From NCBI GenBank assembly GCA_003254905.1, contig QANU01065503.1:174450-238449 (forward strand): a stretch of DNA of 64,000 nt, given 5' to 3'. Positions 26,495 through 39,075 of this stretch are shown in pieces. The position numbers and the translations under genes are program-made. The notes below the pieces were generated by a model. That model saw only the letters and a program-made list of their open reading frames with translations, was not told where the DNA came from and did not search any database. The stretch's first letter is position 1, and each line of letters begins with the position of its first letter. Source of the stretch: Nissolia schottii (Eukaryota; Streptophyta; Magnoliopsida; Fabales; Fabaceae).

Positions 26495-29400
26495 ATGAAG
26501 TCCCTTTACTTCCTGTTTCCTCTGTTTCTGTTGGTTTCTTATGTTGATGGAAACGCAGAGCTAAGAGCTCTCATGGACTTGAAATCCTCTCTGGACCCGG
26601 AAGGCAAGGTCCTTGGCTCTTGGACCAGTGATGGAGACCCCTGCAGCGGTTCTTTCTTAGGAGTATTGTGCAACCTGCACCGCAAAGTGGCCAACATATC
26701 ATTGCCCGGAAGGGGTCTTTCCGGCACCGTTTCTCCATCAGTGGCTGAACTCAAATGCTTGTCTGGTTTATACCTGCATTACAATAATATCTCTGGGGAG
26801 ATACCTGCAGAGATTTCGTATCTAACTGAATTGGCCGATCTCTATCTCAACGTGAATAGCATATCTGGAAGCATTCCTTCTGAGATCGGGAACCTCACTA
26901 GCCTACAAGGTTAGTGTTTACTCCCTCCGGATCGCCAAAATTGGTATCTTACATCAATATATCTTCAATTGAGGGACTACTATTTAAACAGGATTTTGGT
27001 AACAAGTTTTCCATACTATAGAAAACAAGGACTAGAAGATTCCTTACTTAATTATCTTGAGGGGAACAGTAACAAGTTTTTCGTTTAGTATTTTTATTTT
27101 TTATTTTTTTAAAAATGCTTGACTAATAAGGACGACTGAATGGTTGCTGCATATGAATTCAATTGAACTACTGAATTGTTTAGTTGCTTGGACGCCTACT
27201 GTGATACAGAGTTATTACTTATCCCGGCTTCCATGTAGGTGGTAGACAATTTTCTCCCCTTTCCTCTTCGTGGACATGACACATAGCTTCAGTTTAAGAG
27301 TAAAAATCACTGACCAAAACTGTAAATTGTACTTATGCATGGAGAATATTGGTATGACTAACTGTGAGTTTGTATTATGTCCACTTGTGTTACCAAAAAA
27401 TTAATACATGGGAGTTTCTTAGCGGAACGAGCCTAATTAATCCCCGATGTAATTTATTCTGAAATGAATTTTCAGTGAGCCATCTTAATATCAAACTTGA
27501 GGGGCTTTGATTTGTGTTCTGCATGTAAATTAATCCAAGTTCCCTCGTTATTCAAACTTTCAGTGCTGCAGTTAGGCTATAACCAACTAGTGGGGAGCAT
27601 ACCAAAGAACATAGGCTCGTTGAACCAGCTTAATGCTCTTGCTTTGCAACATAACAAATTAACTGGTAACATTCCTCTAAGCTTGGGGAACTTGGAGATG
27701 CTAAGGATACTAAATCTGAGCTTTAACAACTTCGATGGCATGATTCCTGCAACACTAGCCCATATCGCACCCTTGGAAGTCCTAGATGTTCAAAACAATT
27801 CCCTATCCGGAACTATTCCTTCTGGTATGCCTCTTTCCTTCTTTCCTTGCAGCAAAGTTACCTGATTTAAGGTGGGTTTAGATAAGCTTTTATTAAAAAA
27901 AAAGTACCTTTTTATTTAAATTTTTTCAGTGGAGCTTTATTTTCTAAGAATTTTTATTTTCCATTTGTAAGTTACTTTTATTAAAAGCCACTTCTTATTG
28001 TTTTTAGAAGTTTGGTATTGTTAGCTTAAAAAAAAAAAATTGTATTTTCACTTGTCTTCTTCGAACACTTTCTTTTAAAGGAGTATCTAAACACATTTTT
28101 TTCAAGTCAATCCAAACACACCCTTAATACCTTATGTACCTTCCCCCATTCAAACATGGTATACTGATCTATGTCTCAATGAAAATTGAAGCATTGAGAA
28201 GATTAGGGGATCAATTCCAAGGTGCAAACAACCGAGGTCTATGTGGAGTTGGGTTTTCTACTTTGAGATCTTGCAACAAAGATAAGAGTCTATATGTTAA
28301 CCAGCTTGATAGCTCAAATGCATCTTCTATAAACAGTGATTCTCCAAAAGTTTTCCAGGAGTCTACAAATGTCAAGTTGCATGGTAACCATACCCATTGC
28401 TCAAAATCAAGAAGATTTCCTCAAGCTATCATTGCAGCAGGTGTCATAACTACCACTATCACATTCATAGGGGCCGGATTCGTCGCGTTTGTCCGGTATC
28501 GCCGCCAGAAGCAGAGGATTAGGCATACAACAGATTCTTCTGAAAGCCAACTCAGTCCTGAACAGCCTAACGGGTTCTACAGAAGAAGTCCATCTCCACT
28601 TGTTAATCTTGAGTATTATAACAATGGATTGGATCCATTTGCTGATGGCCAAAATGGCAGTGGATTATCCCATGAACACTTGAACAGTTTCAGGTTCAAT
28701 GTCGACGAGATTGAATCGGCAACTCAGTACCTTTCCGAGGCCAATTTATTGGGTAAGAGCAAATTCTCAGCAGTATACAAAGGAGTCCTGAGAGATGGTT
28801 CTCCTGTGGCTATTAGGAGCATTAGTGTGGCATGTTGCAAACCTGAGGAGGATGAATTTGTGAAGGGTTTGAGCCTACTTACCTCACTGGGACATGAAAA
28901 CATTGTGAAGATGAGAGGCTTCTGTTGCTCAAGTAGCAGAGGTGAGTGTTTCCTTGTCTACGAATTTGCCACCAGGGGAAATCTATCCCAATATCTTGAC
29001 ATGGAGGATGAAAGTGACCTTGTGCTGGAGTGGTCCAAGAGGGTTTCCATCATCAAGGGCATTGCAAAAGGTTAGATCTTCTTTCTTATGGTACATTAGA
29101 CTCGTTTCCATTTTCCAAATAGAATAACAAGAAAGCCCGTTTCCTACTAGCAATGCTACTATGAAATATCATTTTGCAAGGGATTAGAGCATCGAGTATT
29201 GAATAGAATTGAATATTCCTTTTTGACCAGGTATTGCATATCTACACAAGAATGAATCAAGCAAACCTAGGATAGTACACCAAAACATTTCAGTTGACAA
29301 AGTACTTCTTGACGACCAATTCAACCCGTTGATCATGGATGCCGGGCTCCCTAAGCTTCTGGTAGACGACGCTGTCTTCTCGGCGCTGAAAGTAAGTGCT

Positions 29401-29715
29401 GCCATGGGGTACCTAGCTCCCGAATACATCACCACCGGACGGTTCACTGAGAAGAGCGACATATACGCATTTGGTGTCATCGTGCTTCAAGTCTTGTCTG
29501 GGAAGACACAAATAGGGGCTTCAATCCGGGCGGCAGTCGAGTCTTTCCGATTCGAGGATTTCGCGGACACAAATCTGAAGGGAAGATACTCGGAATCCGA
29601 AGCAGCAATTCTGTCAAAGCTTGCATTGGTGTGCACGCATGAGCTTCCTGACCAAAGGCCAACCATGGTGGAAGTGATTCAGGAACTGAGCGTGTTTTGT
29701 GCTCATTCTTCGTGA
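26495..29715 (+). CDS. LRR receptor-like protein with predicted pseudokinase domain
   Basis: Plasma-membrane receptor-like protein of 679 residues, close in layout to Arabidopsis At5g51560/At4g22730; ligand unknown. Exons: 26495-26909, 27564-27824, 28192-29070 and 29231-29715, all in frame. Domains: signal peptide (about 1-20); LRR N-terminal cap with CxxxFLGVLC-like cysteines; about five or six leucine-rich repeats to residue 225; a Cys-containing spacer; one membrane helix at about 304-326; a Ser/Pro-rich juxtamembrane region; and a kinase-like domain from about 395. The usual catalytic residues are changed: the lysine of VAIK is Arg434 (VAIR), the HRD motif is HQN (535-537), and DFG is DAG (555-557). 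The glycine loop is also degenerate (GKSKFSAVYKG). It probably signals by scaffolding rather than by catalysis. APEY and the C-lobe are otherwise well kept, so this is a maintained pseudokinase, not a dead gene. Confidence 0.93.
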
Positions 29716-31138
29716 AGATGTGCCTGCCACATGGGATTCATCCATGCCCATTGTTCTATATAGCATAGCGTTAAATTATCCATTACCAAATTGCTGTGAA
29801 TTTTGGTGGTATCATGCTTATTCATTTCGGCAAGAATGAAATTGTTGAGATTGTTCCTTTGGTTTTTTTTGTCGTTGCTTGAAAGGCCTCCAAAATGTCA
29901 CATCAGAAAATCAATAGCCGGAATGTCAGTGTAACTCATGATTTACAGTTGAAAATTTTAAACGGAGCTAACGGGAAATGTCATTAATTTTGAAGTTACC
30001 AGTACTACCCAATCCTTGAATTCTTTAAAACTATGTTTCAAGAGTAATATTTGCTCCCAATTTTTTCACGCGTCATTTGCTTACTAAAATCTTTTTTTTT
30101 TTTTTGGTTTTTTGACCAATCAAAATTAATTTTAATTAAAGCTAATTGATCTGATTGAATTTTGAATATATTATAATTTGATATCATTATCAATAAAAAA
30201 TAATAATATTATTTATGAGTTAAATGTAACACTTTAAATGAGAATTAATCTATTAATTATTATCAAAATTATTTAGTCAAATATCTATGTCAAATAAAGT
30301 TAAATTACATAGTAATATTGATTAAACATATACACATCTTCTTTTTAAATCGTGTTATTCATCCTTATCATTTTTCTCATTTCTCCTTTTTCATTTTCAG
30401 TTTTCAACTTTTCATTCTTTTTTCTTCTGGGTTTAATCAATTGGGGAGTGAATTCCCTCATGTTATTTTCTCACATGATAACGTTATGTTAGATCTTTCA
30501 CCCTTCATTGAGGATGTGTGGACTCATGCATGACATAAGCAATTAAGAGATTTGACAATCAGAAATCTAACATGACTTTGTGAAAAAATAACATGAGGCT
30601 CTATTCTCAATCAATTGATAGCAAAGACTTATTTTTGTTCTCTCAACTTTATAAAAATAACTTATTTTACACTTTTTTTTTTCGTTTCTGATCTTTCATT
30701 ATTAGCAATGATTTAGTAAAAGGTCTACACTTTAAATTCAAAGTATTTTTCCCTTCTTTTCTATTTTTTTTTAACTTTTTTTTTTTTAATTATTTTGAGT
30801 TCGTCATACTATTTTGATTTTAAGTGTTTGAATCAAAATCATTCCAGTAACATGTAATGTTGTTCTTTCTTTTGTCAATTATTTTTACTTATCTTTTATT
30901 ATTATTATTATTATTATTTTGTTTTTATGCAGACAATTAAGGTGAAGGTCAACACTTTGCATTAAATGTAATATATTTTTATTTTATTTTATTTTCTTCT
31001 TTTTCTTTTGTTATATGATTATGAATTATTATTATTATCATCAACAATACTAGGTGTACATCAATATTTTTGCCACCATACTGACACCATCACTCCTTAT
31101 ATGATTTAGGTCCCTCGTTTATATAACTTAATCGCAAA
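29716..31138. other. intergenic, very AT-rich
   Basis: The first 200 bases are the probable 3' untranslated region of the receptor-like gene. The rest is AT-rich with T-runs and an (ATT)n microsatellite at about 30895-30920, and a shorter one near 31028-31040. No gene or transposon ends recognised. Confidence 0.45.
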
Positions 31139-31452
31139 CACTACAAGAAAACAACACATTACCATCGACATTAGCATTGGCATTACCGTCGATTTTTTAT
31201 GTTACCGTCGGGACGCAGGCACACGGTAAAGTGGTCGATGGTAATCATTTTACCGTCAGAAAATGACAACCGACTGTAATTACCGTCAGTATAAACCGAC
31301 GTAAACCGGTTCACATTTGAATACATTTGAACCGGTTTACCGTCGGTTTAAGGTGACGGTAATATAATAATATTTTATTCGCATACCACCATCGGTCGCC
31401 ACCGATGGTAAGTTTATTAGTCTTTTAGTTATATCCGACGGTGATAATTGAA
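31139..31452. mobile_element. CACTA transposon, left end only
   Basis: Begins CACTACAAGAAAACAAC and continues with the same TACCGTCGG subterminal words as 1-311 and 35530-38476. The motif array fades out at about 31450. No matching right end with a 3-base duplication was found, so the copy is truncated. Confidence 0.7.
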
Positions 31453-33555
31453 TATTTATAAAAATAAAATTGTAATTAATTTTGTATTATTTGTTTTAAT
31501 AAATTACTATAATCATATCAATAAAAAATTTTAATCAATTTTTGTAATTTATAAATATATAAAAATTTATATTTAATAACTAATTAAATATTTATATGTT
31601 ATGTGGTGGACAACATATATTCCGTTCATGGTTGGTAGAATTTAAAGATGGACGGTGCACATGTGAAAAATATGGTTTTGTAGGTAAGCTGCAAAAAGAT
31701 CGGGACGCTCTTTACCGTGCGCACAGGGGGAAAATCCATCGATTTGCCCTTCGAAGAGCCCAAGTGGCTTGTACTCATGCGCGCAAGCCCAACTCCCTTC
31801 GCAACTCTTTTTACCAATACAACAACTACTAAAAGTATATAAACACTTAAAAGGTTTGTGATCTAACCATGACTAGAACTTTTGAAATAAAACCAAGAAA
31901 CTGAATTTTTATAATTTTCATTATTTCATTCGTAAAATTCTAAAAACAAAAAATTTAAAAAATGAAAACAAAAACTAAACAGGTTTTCAAGATAAGATTA
32001 TTTATACGCTCCAAACTGGTCCATATGCTCCAAAAAAAAGTTTAGCCTTTGAAGTGACGTTAACTACCAAATGGATTTGTTTGTGATGTGCCTACTGTAA
32101 GCGTAGCATTCAAGCAAGCACCTTTCTTTCCATGACGACTTGTCAGTTTTAAAAATGAGCGAAAAAGGGAAAGTTGTGTGGTTCTGTGTCTACATATAAC
32201 ATATCAGCAATATGTCAGCAAAGATGCATACATACTTGCTCCGAAAGTGTGTGCTCCGTAGCTGTGGATGTGAATGGCACTCGGATCCTATTCGACATTC
32301 TCGTATCAATATATCCGGACGCGGTTATCTCCTTTAAGACAAATATTTTTCCTTCTGGAACTATCTTGGTGCTTAAGCATCTTCATTTGACCCTTTCCAA
32401 TATTCCATTTTTTTCTCTATTTGATCTTCATGTCATGACTCAACGTACAGCAACTGATCAGGAGTTAATAAACGTGTTAATAAGTAAATAAATAAACGTA
32501 TATATATAGTGGTTAAATTTGTAGTGATGCAAATAAGTTTAGTCGCCATCTATAAAAGGATAAAACAAATATTATGTATTATGTTAATGAATAATAAAAT
32601 AATTTAGAGTTTAATTACCCATTAATTGTGTCAAAATTTTTTATATTGTCATTCAGTTAAATTTTATTAAATAAGTAAAAGCAATTGACTCTCTTATCTA
32701 TTACTTAAAAAATGATGTGCATGAAATAATTTGATTGAATGATAGTGTAAAAATTTTTATACTGATATAGTATTAAATTCTAATGTGGAAGTCAACATCC
32801 TTAAATGTGATATTCTTCTTTTTAATTAGTCTTCCAAACAACAAATCGGGTTCAAGGTATTTTTTGTATTTAGTCAATCAGTAATATTAATTCGCCCGAA
32901 GAATGTAAATAGAATTTTTGACCAAAATTATAATAATTTGATGATATAATAGACCAATTTGTTATCTAGAAAGTACTGTTCATATCATAGTGTTAGTTTT
33001 CTTAGTCAATTCCCATTCCCAGGCGAACAACGAGGACGGTTGGATACTTGGATCCACGTCAAAAACAACACACACAAAAAGGGAGGACGGTTGGATATTA
33101 TTTTCAGCGGCGTTGGCCACGAGTCAAATATAATATAATATAAGTACGAGGCTGCAACTACACAGTAAGCAGAAAGGATAGACCAAGTTGCGATTGTCAA
33201 CCATGAAGCGCCACTAGAATCGAAACCAAAACCAACGGCAGCTAGGATAAAAAGGGAAGCTGGACAGTTGAATTAAAACAGAGGGGTACGTTTTACTTCC
33301 ATTTTAATTTTAATATGTTTAAATGTATAAAAGTTTAAGGTTTTTTACATCAATACTCATTCAATTTGATAAGTATTAATACTTCGTTTACGTGTCATCA
33401 AATGGTTGTCTAATAAATTTAAAAATTTAATTTTTTTAAAAATTAAAATAAGGATAACTTACAATGCACCTAATAGGTAACAATTAAGGTCAATGTATCA
33501 ATACTTCATATTATGACCAAGGTACCGAAGCAATTCCCAAATTTTAAAGAACAAA
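31453..33555. other. intergenic, no gene recognised
   Basis: AT-rich with a few less AT-rich patches (31680-31830, 32100-32460). Frames in those patches show no family resemblance. Some of this may be decayed CACTA interior linked to the end at 31139, but nothing confirms it. Confidence 0.35.
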
Positions 33556-34170
33556 CTTGCTTATGACATTCATAAATTACGAATACTTTAATATGGCTCA
33601 CGTTTAATTTTTACAAGTGTGTGGCTATGTAAACCTGAGATCGGTATATATAGCCAATACTGATTTTAGGTTTTGAAAAAAGTGTAAAAACCTAAAATTG
33701 GTAAACACAGTGCCGATTTCAAGAAAATTTTAAAATAAAAAAATTCAGAAACCTGAAATCGATCGACTGAAACCGATTTCAGGCAGGGTGTACAGTACCT
33801 AAAATCGGTACTGATGGTACTGATTTGAGGTATAAACAGTGCAAAAAAATTAAATTTCTCGTGCCAACCCTTCCAAACTCAGTTTATAAATACACTCATT
33901 TGTCTAACCCTAACATCACACCTTCAACATTCTTCTTCTCTTCACACACAACTTTCTTTTCAGCTATTTCTCTTCTTCTCTAATTTTTTCTATAGTGTCC
34001 ATATCTGTTTTATACTTTTAAGAAAAAAAATGAGTAGGGAATGTATTACCACATTTACTTTTTATAATGATTCGGTAAAATAATCTGATATTAAAGGAGT
34101 TGAGTTTGTTAGTGATAATGATGCATAGTTTGTTATAATTTGACCATTTATGTCGTTCTCTGATTTGAAT
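33556..34170 (+). mobile_element. Mutator-like remnant B: hairpins, TATA leader, broken ORF start
   Basis: Aligns by eye with 24240-24890 over its whole length. Four hairpin cassettes lie at 33634-33670, 33691-33723, 33752-33783 and 33798-33830, TATAAATA is at 33885-33892, and the ATG of the frame is at 34030. The frame has the same beginning (MSREC instead of MSREG) but acquires stops within about 20 codons. At about 34170 it is cut off by LINE sequence. Confidence 0.6.
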
Positions 34171-35529
34171 CCTCTAGTCCCCTATGTATGAATATAGTAT
34201 CTACAAAATTACTCAACGGTTGGAGTGGGATAACCCAGATGAGAGACATGGGTCCTTTTAAGGTGTTGATAACCTTCGAATCGAAGGATGAAATGCATCA
34301 AGCTCTGAGGGACGATAGCGAGCTCTGTCTCAAAGATTTTGACGATGTCAAAACATGGTCTATGAATAAAGCTTGCAAGACTAGGAGAACTTGGATCAGA
34401 ATTCATGGTTTGGCACCTCATGCTTGGTCAGAGAAAAACATTAGAAAAAATTGGGAGCCTATGGGAATATGTGGTGATGATTGATGAAAGAGCATTGAGT
34501 GGTAACTCGATGGGGGCTGCAATAGTGTCAATTGATACAAAAATCTTTGAAAATATCAGTAGAAATGTGTTCACATTTGATGGTCACATAGATAAGGAGT
34601 GCAACGTGTTTGTGAAGGAGTGTGATGGAAGATTTGTTAAACCTACGCCTGCACGTGTAGGAGGCTCTTGCCAAGGGTTGTACACAAGGCTGGGTTAGTG
34701 AAGTGATGAAGAACCTGGCAACAATAGGCGGCAACTTAGGTAGTCGATAGTAGATGCGGAAGATGAAGGATCTTTGGTATCTTAAAAGGATATTGTGGGA
34801 GACATCATTAATAGAAGCGTTAAAGAGGGAATGGAAGGTCATGCAAGTGTGTATGAGAAGATGCATGATACCAAATGAGTAATGATGATGAAAATCGTAT
34901 AGGGAATCATGGGTTTCACGAAAGACCAATTCAATTGGCTTGGCCTACAAAAGGCAAAAGACTGACGAAGTTGAATTGCCGGAGTCAGAAGACGAAGTCG
35001 ATGAAGAGGAAATCCCTGACCCGAGAACAAATGTTGTTAACAGTTGGGGTCTCCTAAAGAATCTTAGCTTTGCGGTCAAGGACAAAGAGCGTGTAATCAG
35101 AGTGCTAGAGAAGAAGTAAAAAGTGATTTGGAAGAAAAAACAGGAAAAAAAAAATGGAATTGAAGCAGAAGCAAGTGAGGCAAGTAGGATTAAGCAACAA
35201 GAATGGTAAGAGACTAAACTATCTAGGAAAAGCCTGCCAATTAAAATGAAGGTTGAGTCCTAGAACATGAAAGGACTGGGCAGGGTTAGGAAAGTAGCTA
35301 TGGTGTGGAAATTAGTGATGTTTAAGTGTCCTAATTTTATTTGGTTGATTGAAACAAAAAAGAACAAAACGCATAGGTTCTTGGCAAGGAAGCTCTAGGG
35401 TTTCGATCAGTTATGCTAGGCGCAGTGAATGCTGAGAATAGTAGTGGTGATTTATTATGGGATAAAGGTTTCACGAATGATGTCTTGATGGCAAGGGAGA
35501 GGAGTTGGTTGTGCATTCAAGGGTTGCTT
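34171..35529 (+). mobile_element. L1-type LINE, left part (ORF1 and start of endonuclease)
   Basis: Frames at 34188-34484 and 34405-34698 give a DUF4283-like segment (GPFKVLITFESKDEMHQAL, RTWIRIHGLAPHAW) typical of plant L1 ORF1 proteins. Near 35260-35400 the start of an apurinic endonuclease domain is readable (WNMKGLGRVRKVAM, then FIWLIETKK). Several stops and shifts break it. It is interrupted at 35529 by the CACTA element and resumes at 38477. Confidence 0.65.
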
Positions 35530-36390
35530 CACTACAAGAAAAACGACTATTTCCGTCTGAAATTTACCGTCGGCAAAAGACCAACGGCACTACGGTCGGT
35601 AAAATACGCAAGTCCGACGGTAAACGGGTCAACGAATGAAAACCGATAGTTTCTAAGCCGATTACCGTCAGCGATAATCATCAACGATAACACCAACGGT
35701 AAAAACAAAATACCGTCTCCCACAACCGACGGTAACACATCGAAAAAATGCGCACCAATTTCCAACAACTGACATAATTTTTTTCACTTGCTGTCGGTTG
35801 GTACTGACGGTAAAAGTCTCGAAAATATTCATTGCATGTTTTCAAAAACGTTCCACAAATCCATTAATTGTTTGGACCGTCAGATTGGTCGGTTTGCAAA
35901 ATACCGTCGGTTGTGTCTGCCGACCAGCCGACGGTAATTGTTTGGAAAATATGAATTAGACGTTTCCCAGAACGGTCAAAGTTGCCATAAATGATATTGA
36001 TATTACCGTCGGTTTGGACCGACGGTAATGTCACTACCGATCACTATAAAAACCCCTTCCCATCCTAAATTAAGATGCACCGCCCATCTTCCCCATACCC
36101 CACCCATCTTCCCCATACCCCTCCGTCGTCGAGGCTTTGGTCGATTAATATAGCTGGCGTTACGCCGCTAATTGAGCATCGAGCGAAGGCAATGTCCAAG
36201 ATGGTGCGTGCGGTAGTAGTAATACATTTGGGGGAATAATAATAATTTGGCCCAATTGATGGTGGGTGTCAACTTTGACGTCCACCATGCATGCATCTTT
36301 GACTTTGTTATTCGTTTTTGCTCAAAGTGTTAATTGATAATTAATTATTTTTCTTTAGGAGGTTGACGTCACGATAATTGAGAGATCAAA

Positions 36391-36522
36391 ACAAATTCTA
36401 AGATGGTGGTAGTCAACATGGGGGGTAGTAATAACAATACCTCTTCCCAATCTTAGGGTTTGGGAGGACGTCACATTATTACTACTCCCCCATGTTGACT
36501 AACCTCCATTTTAGAATTGTGT
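36391..36522. repeat. foldback with 43-base arms inside the CACTA element
   Basis: The left arm (36391-36433) and right arm (36477-36522) are complementary except for a few bases, around a loop of about 43 bases; the core is AGTCAACATGGGGG against its complement. GACGTCAC occurs just outside the left arm and again within the loop. Confidence 0.8.
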
Positions 36523-37084
36523 TAATTTCAATACCATGGGACACATACTGTCGGTATTAATCGTCAGTAAGGAGAATCTAGGGCTTAGGGTTAGGGTTTA
36601 GGGTAACTTTAGGATAACTTTAAACTACCGTCGGTAAGAACGTTATAGCCAACGGTAAAAGGAGGACGACAAAACGTTTCGTTTTATGGTAAATCTTGCG
36701 TCGGACCTAACGTACGACGGTAAACAATTAGTTTCGCGTCGGTTATTAGCAATCAGACCGACGGTAATGTTATCATTGTTTTAGCGTCGGTCTGCACAGA
36801 CAACGATCAACTCATGATGGATTTAGCGTCGATTTACCATCGGTTTAGCGTCGGTCACACTCGTTCTACCGTCGGCTAAGTCAATGCCGACGGTAATCAA
36901 TTTATCTTGGCTCCAAAATTTGGCACCATTTATTTGGGTCATCGTCGGTGTTGGATCACTCCGACGGTAAAGAGACCCACGGTAATATGTTTAATGAAAC
37001 GATGCGTTTTGGGGTAATCTGTTACCATCGGTGAACGATCTGTTTCGTCAGTTATGACCGACGGTAACCCACCCAATTATACCT

Positions 37085-37350
37085 CAGCGATTTTCCCTTC
37101 CCTTTAGCTCATCACTGCCATATCTCCACGCACACTCACTTCCCTTTAGCTGCCATATCTCCACTTTCCCTTCCCTTCAGCTCATCACTGCCATATCTCC
37201 ACACTCACTTCTCTTCCCATTTAACCCCTCTTCCTTTCTCTCTTATCCCACCCTCCACCGTGCTCCGGCGGCGGCGCCACCAGCGTGTAACCGTGCACCA
37301 AGCCCGGCGCCACCGTGCACCAAGCCCGGAGCCACTGTGCACCAAGCCAC
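37085..37350. repeat. short tandem repeats inside the CACTA element
   Basis: Two nested sets: about two and a half copies of a unit containing CATCACTGCCATATCTCCAC (37110-37215), then about three copies of a unit containing CGTGCACCAAGCC (37288-37350). A small GC-rich frame with a GT donor near 37404 could be a relic first exon, but it resembles no known protein. Confidence 0.6.
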
Positions 37351-38476
37351 CGCCGGCGATATGGCCATGGCCCACAACCAAAGGATGTCAAGCTGTGTTC
37401 AAGGTATGACTTAAACTTATCACATTGGTGATAGCTCTCGTGTGACTTCATTTGCTGAATGTTGATGATTTTGTTCTTGCCTTTGCACCCCATGAAAAAT
37501 TTGTTTACATCAACATTGTCTACGGTTATTTAACTAATTGTTATTGTTTTATGCTAAGGATGTGTATGCCATCACCACCTAATTTGCGGATGAGCTAAGG
37601 ATAATCACCGGTAACGACGGCCTGCATTAGAAGACCGACTAATTTTCACACTTAATTAGGTATGCCTTAAACTTGATTGCTACTTTAGGATAGAGACTCA
37701 CTTTACTAGAATAGATTTGTAGGATTGGAGTTGTATGGTTGGATTGGGGGAAGGAACGCTTAGCGTGACTTTCTGACATTGTTTGATTTGCTGTGCTGGG
37801 AACGGTGATTATGTGTTGATTGCGGAGATTAATGGAGGGCATGTGCTTTAGACCAGTTTAGGAAATACATGTGTGGACTGAATGCAAATGCATTCCAAAT
37901 GTTAGATTTGTGTGGACCGGTTTAGACCGATTAAGTTGTAGGGTTTATATATTAATTAAATAAAATATAAATTTTATATATTTATGAATATTTGGCTATA
38001 ACATTATTATATAATTATTTAAATGATAATATAATTATTAAATAATAAAATGGCATTAAATTTATTTAAATAATATAATTATTTACTGTAAATATAATTA
38101 AAACATATATGATTATTTTAAGTACATAATTCTAACTGCAAATTTGCAAAAAAAATAATTTACCTATTACCGTCGGTTAACAGTGATGGTAATAAATGAA
38201 TAAAATAATATCAGCATACTGTCGGTTACACACGACGGTAATAAATACGACGGTAATAAATGAATAAAATAATATTATAATTCGGGTTTCGCTGAACCGT
38301 TTACCGGCGGTGTTATTCGCCGGAAATTAGCGTCGTGCATGCAAACCGATGCTAATTTGGTTACCATCGACCGTTTTACCGCTGAGTACGTTACCGACGG
38401 TAAGACATATTGCCGACAGTAATTGCCTAAATTACCGACGGTAAGGTCGACGGAAATAGTCGTTTGTCTTGTAGTG

Positions 38477-38734
38477 CTTGGTGACAGCGAGTTTTAAGTG
38501 TCGTGTGTCTAGTACACGGGGTGCATGAGAGGCAGGAAAAGTAAGCTTTGTGGAATGATCTGATTTGTGAAGCTTTCTGAATTTGTTGTTCATGCTATAT
38601 ACAGGTTAATTGAAGACATAGTTTAAAGTGATTGATTCTACATTTGAAGAGTGCAGTTGTTCACGAAGGTTTGGGCAGTGTTTCTATCCAAATAAAGCCT
38701 CAATACTTGCAAGTTAAAGAGTGCAATGAAGATT
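38477..38734 (+). mobile_element. L1-type LINE, right part
   Basis: Resumes after the CTT duplication with sequence that continues the endonuclease-like reading (GDSEFKVSCVYYTG-like when read with 35529). It decays into untranslatable sequence after about 38600. The Ty1/copia element begins at 38735. Confidence 0.45.
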
Positions 38735-39075
38735 AATTAGATATGACAAACAAAATATGATTTTGTTTTGTAATTATTTAGAACTAATGATGGTTAGTTA
38801 GTTTAGCACTATAAGCCTTTAACTTGTGCAGCAAGTTAACATGTCTGTTAGTAAAGTTTGTTATATTCGATTAGCAATAGCTGGCACATAGTTAGTTAGA
38901 AAGCTTGCAATTCAAGCTTGTAATTAATCTGTATATATACTCTATTCAATAGCAATGAGGAATCATGAAGTATTACTCATCATTCATACAAGTTTTCTCT
39001 GGTTTTTCATTTCTCTTCTGCTGCTGTGGCAGAACTTCAACAATGGCTTCCTGCTGCATGATTTCAGTTTTATCA
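38735..39075 (+). repeat. 5' LTR of the copia element
   Basis: 341 bases, almost identical to 43836-44176. It contains a TATATATAC-type core promoter and is followed at once by a primer-binding site reading TGGTATCAGC. Confidence 0.92.

Larger units (their letters stand above)
35530..38476. mobile_element. complete non-autonomous CACTA element, CTT duplication
   Basis: Starts CACTACAAGAAAAACGAC and ends GTCGTTTGTCTTGTAGTG, near-perfect inverted termini. The 3-base duplication CTT flanks it at 35527-35529 and 38477-38479, as expected for the superfamily. About 600 bases at each end are filled with TACCGTCGG-type words in both orientations. The interior holds a foldback (36391-36522), tandem repeats (36062-36125, 37085-37215, 37260-37350) and degenerate telomere-like TTAGGG words (about 36580-36605). 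No transposase is visible, so it would need one supplied from elsewhere. It sits inside an L1-type LINE. Confidence 0.9.

Noticed and set aside
32174-32491. 105-codon frame
   Set aside because: No recognisable domain, no splice or promoter context, composition like the surrounding intergenic DNA.
32519-32527. TTGTAGTG as right end of the CACTA fragment starting at 31139
   Set aside because: The 3-base flanks do not match (AAA against ATG) and there are no TACCGTCGG words beside it.
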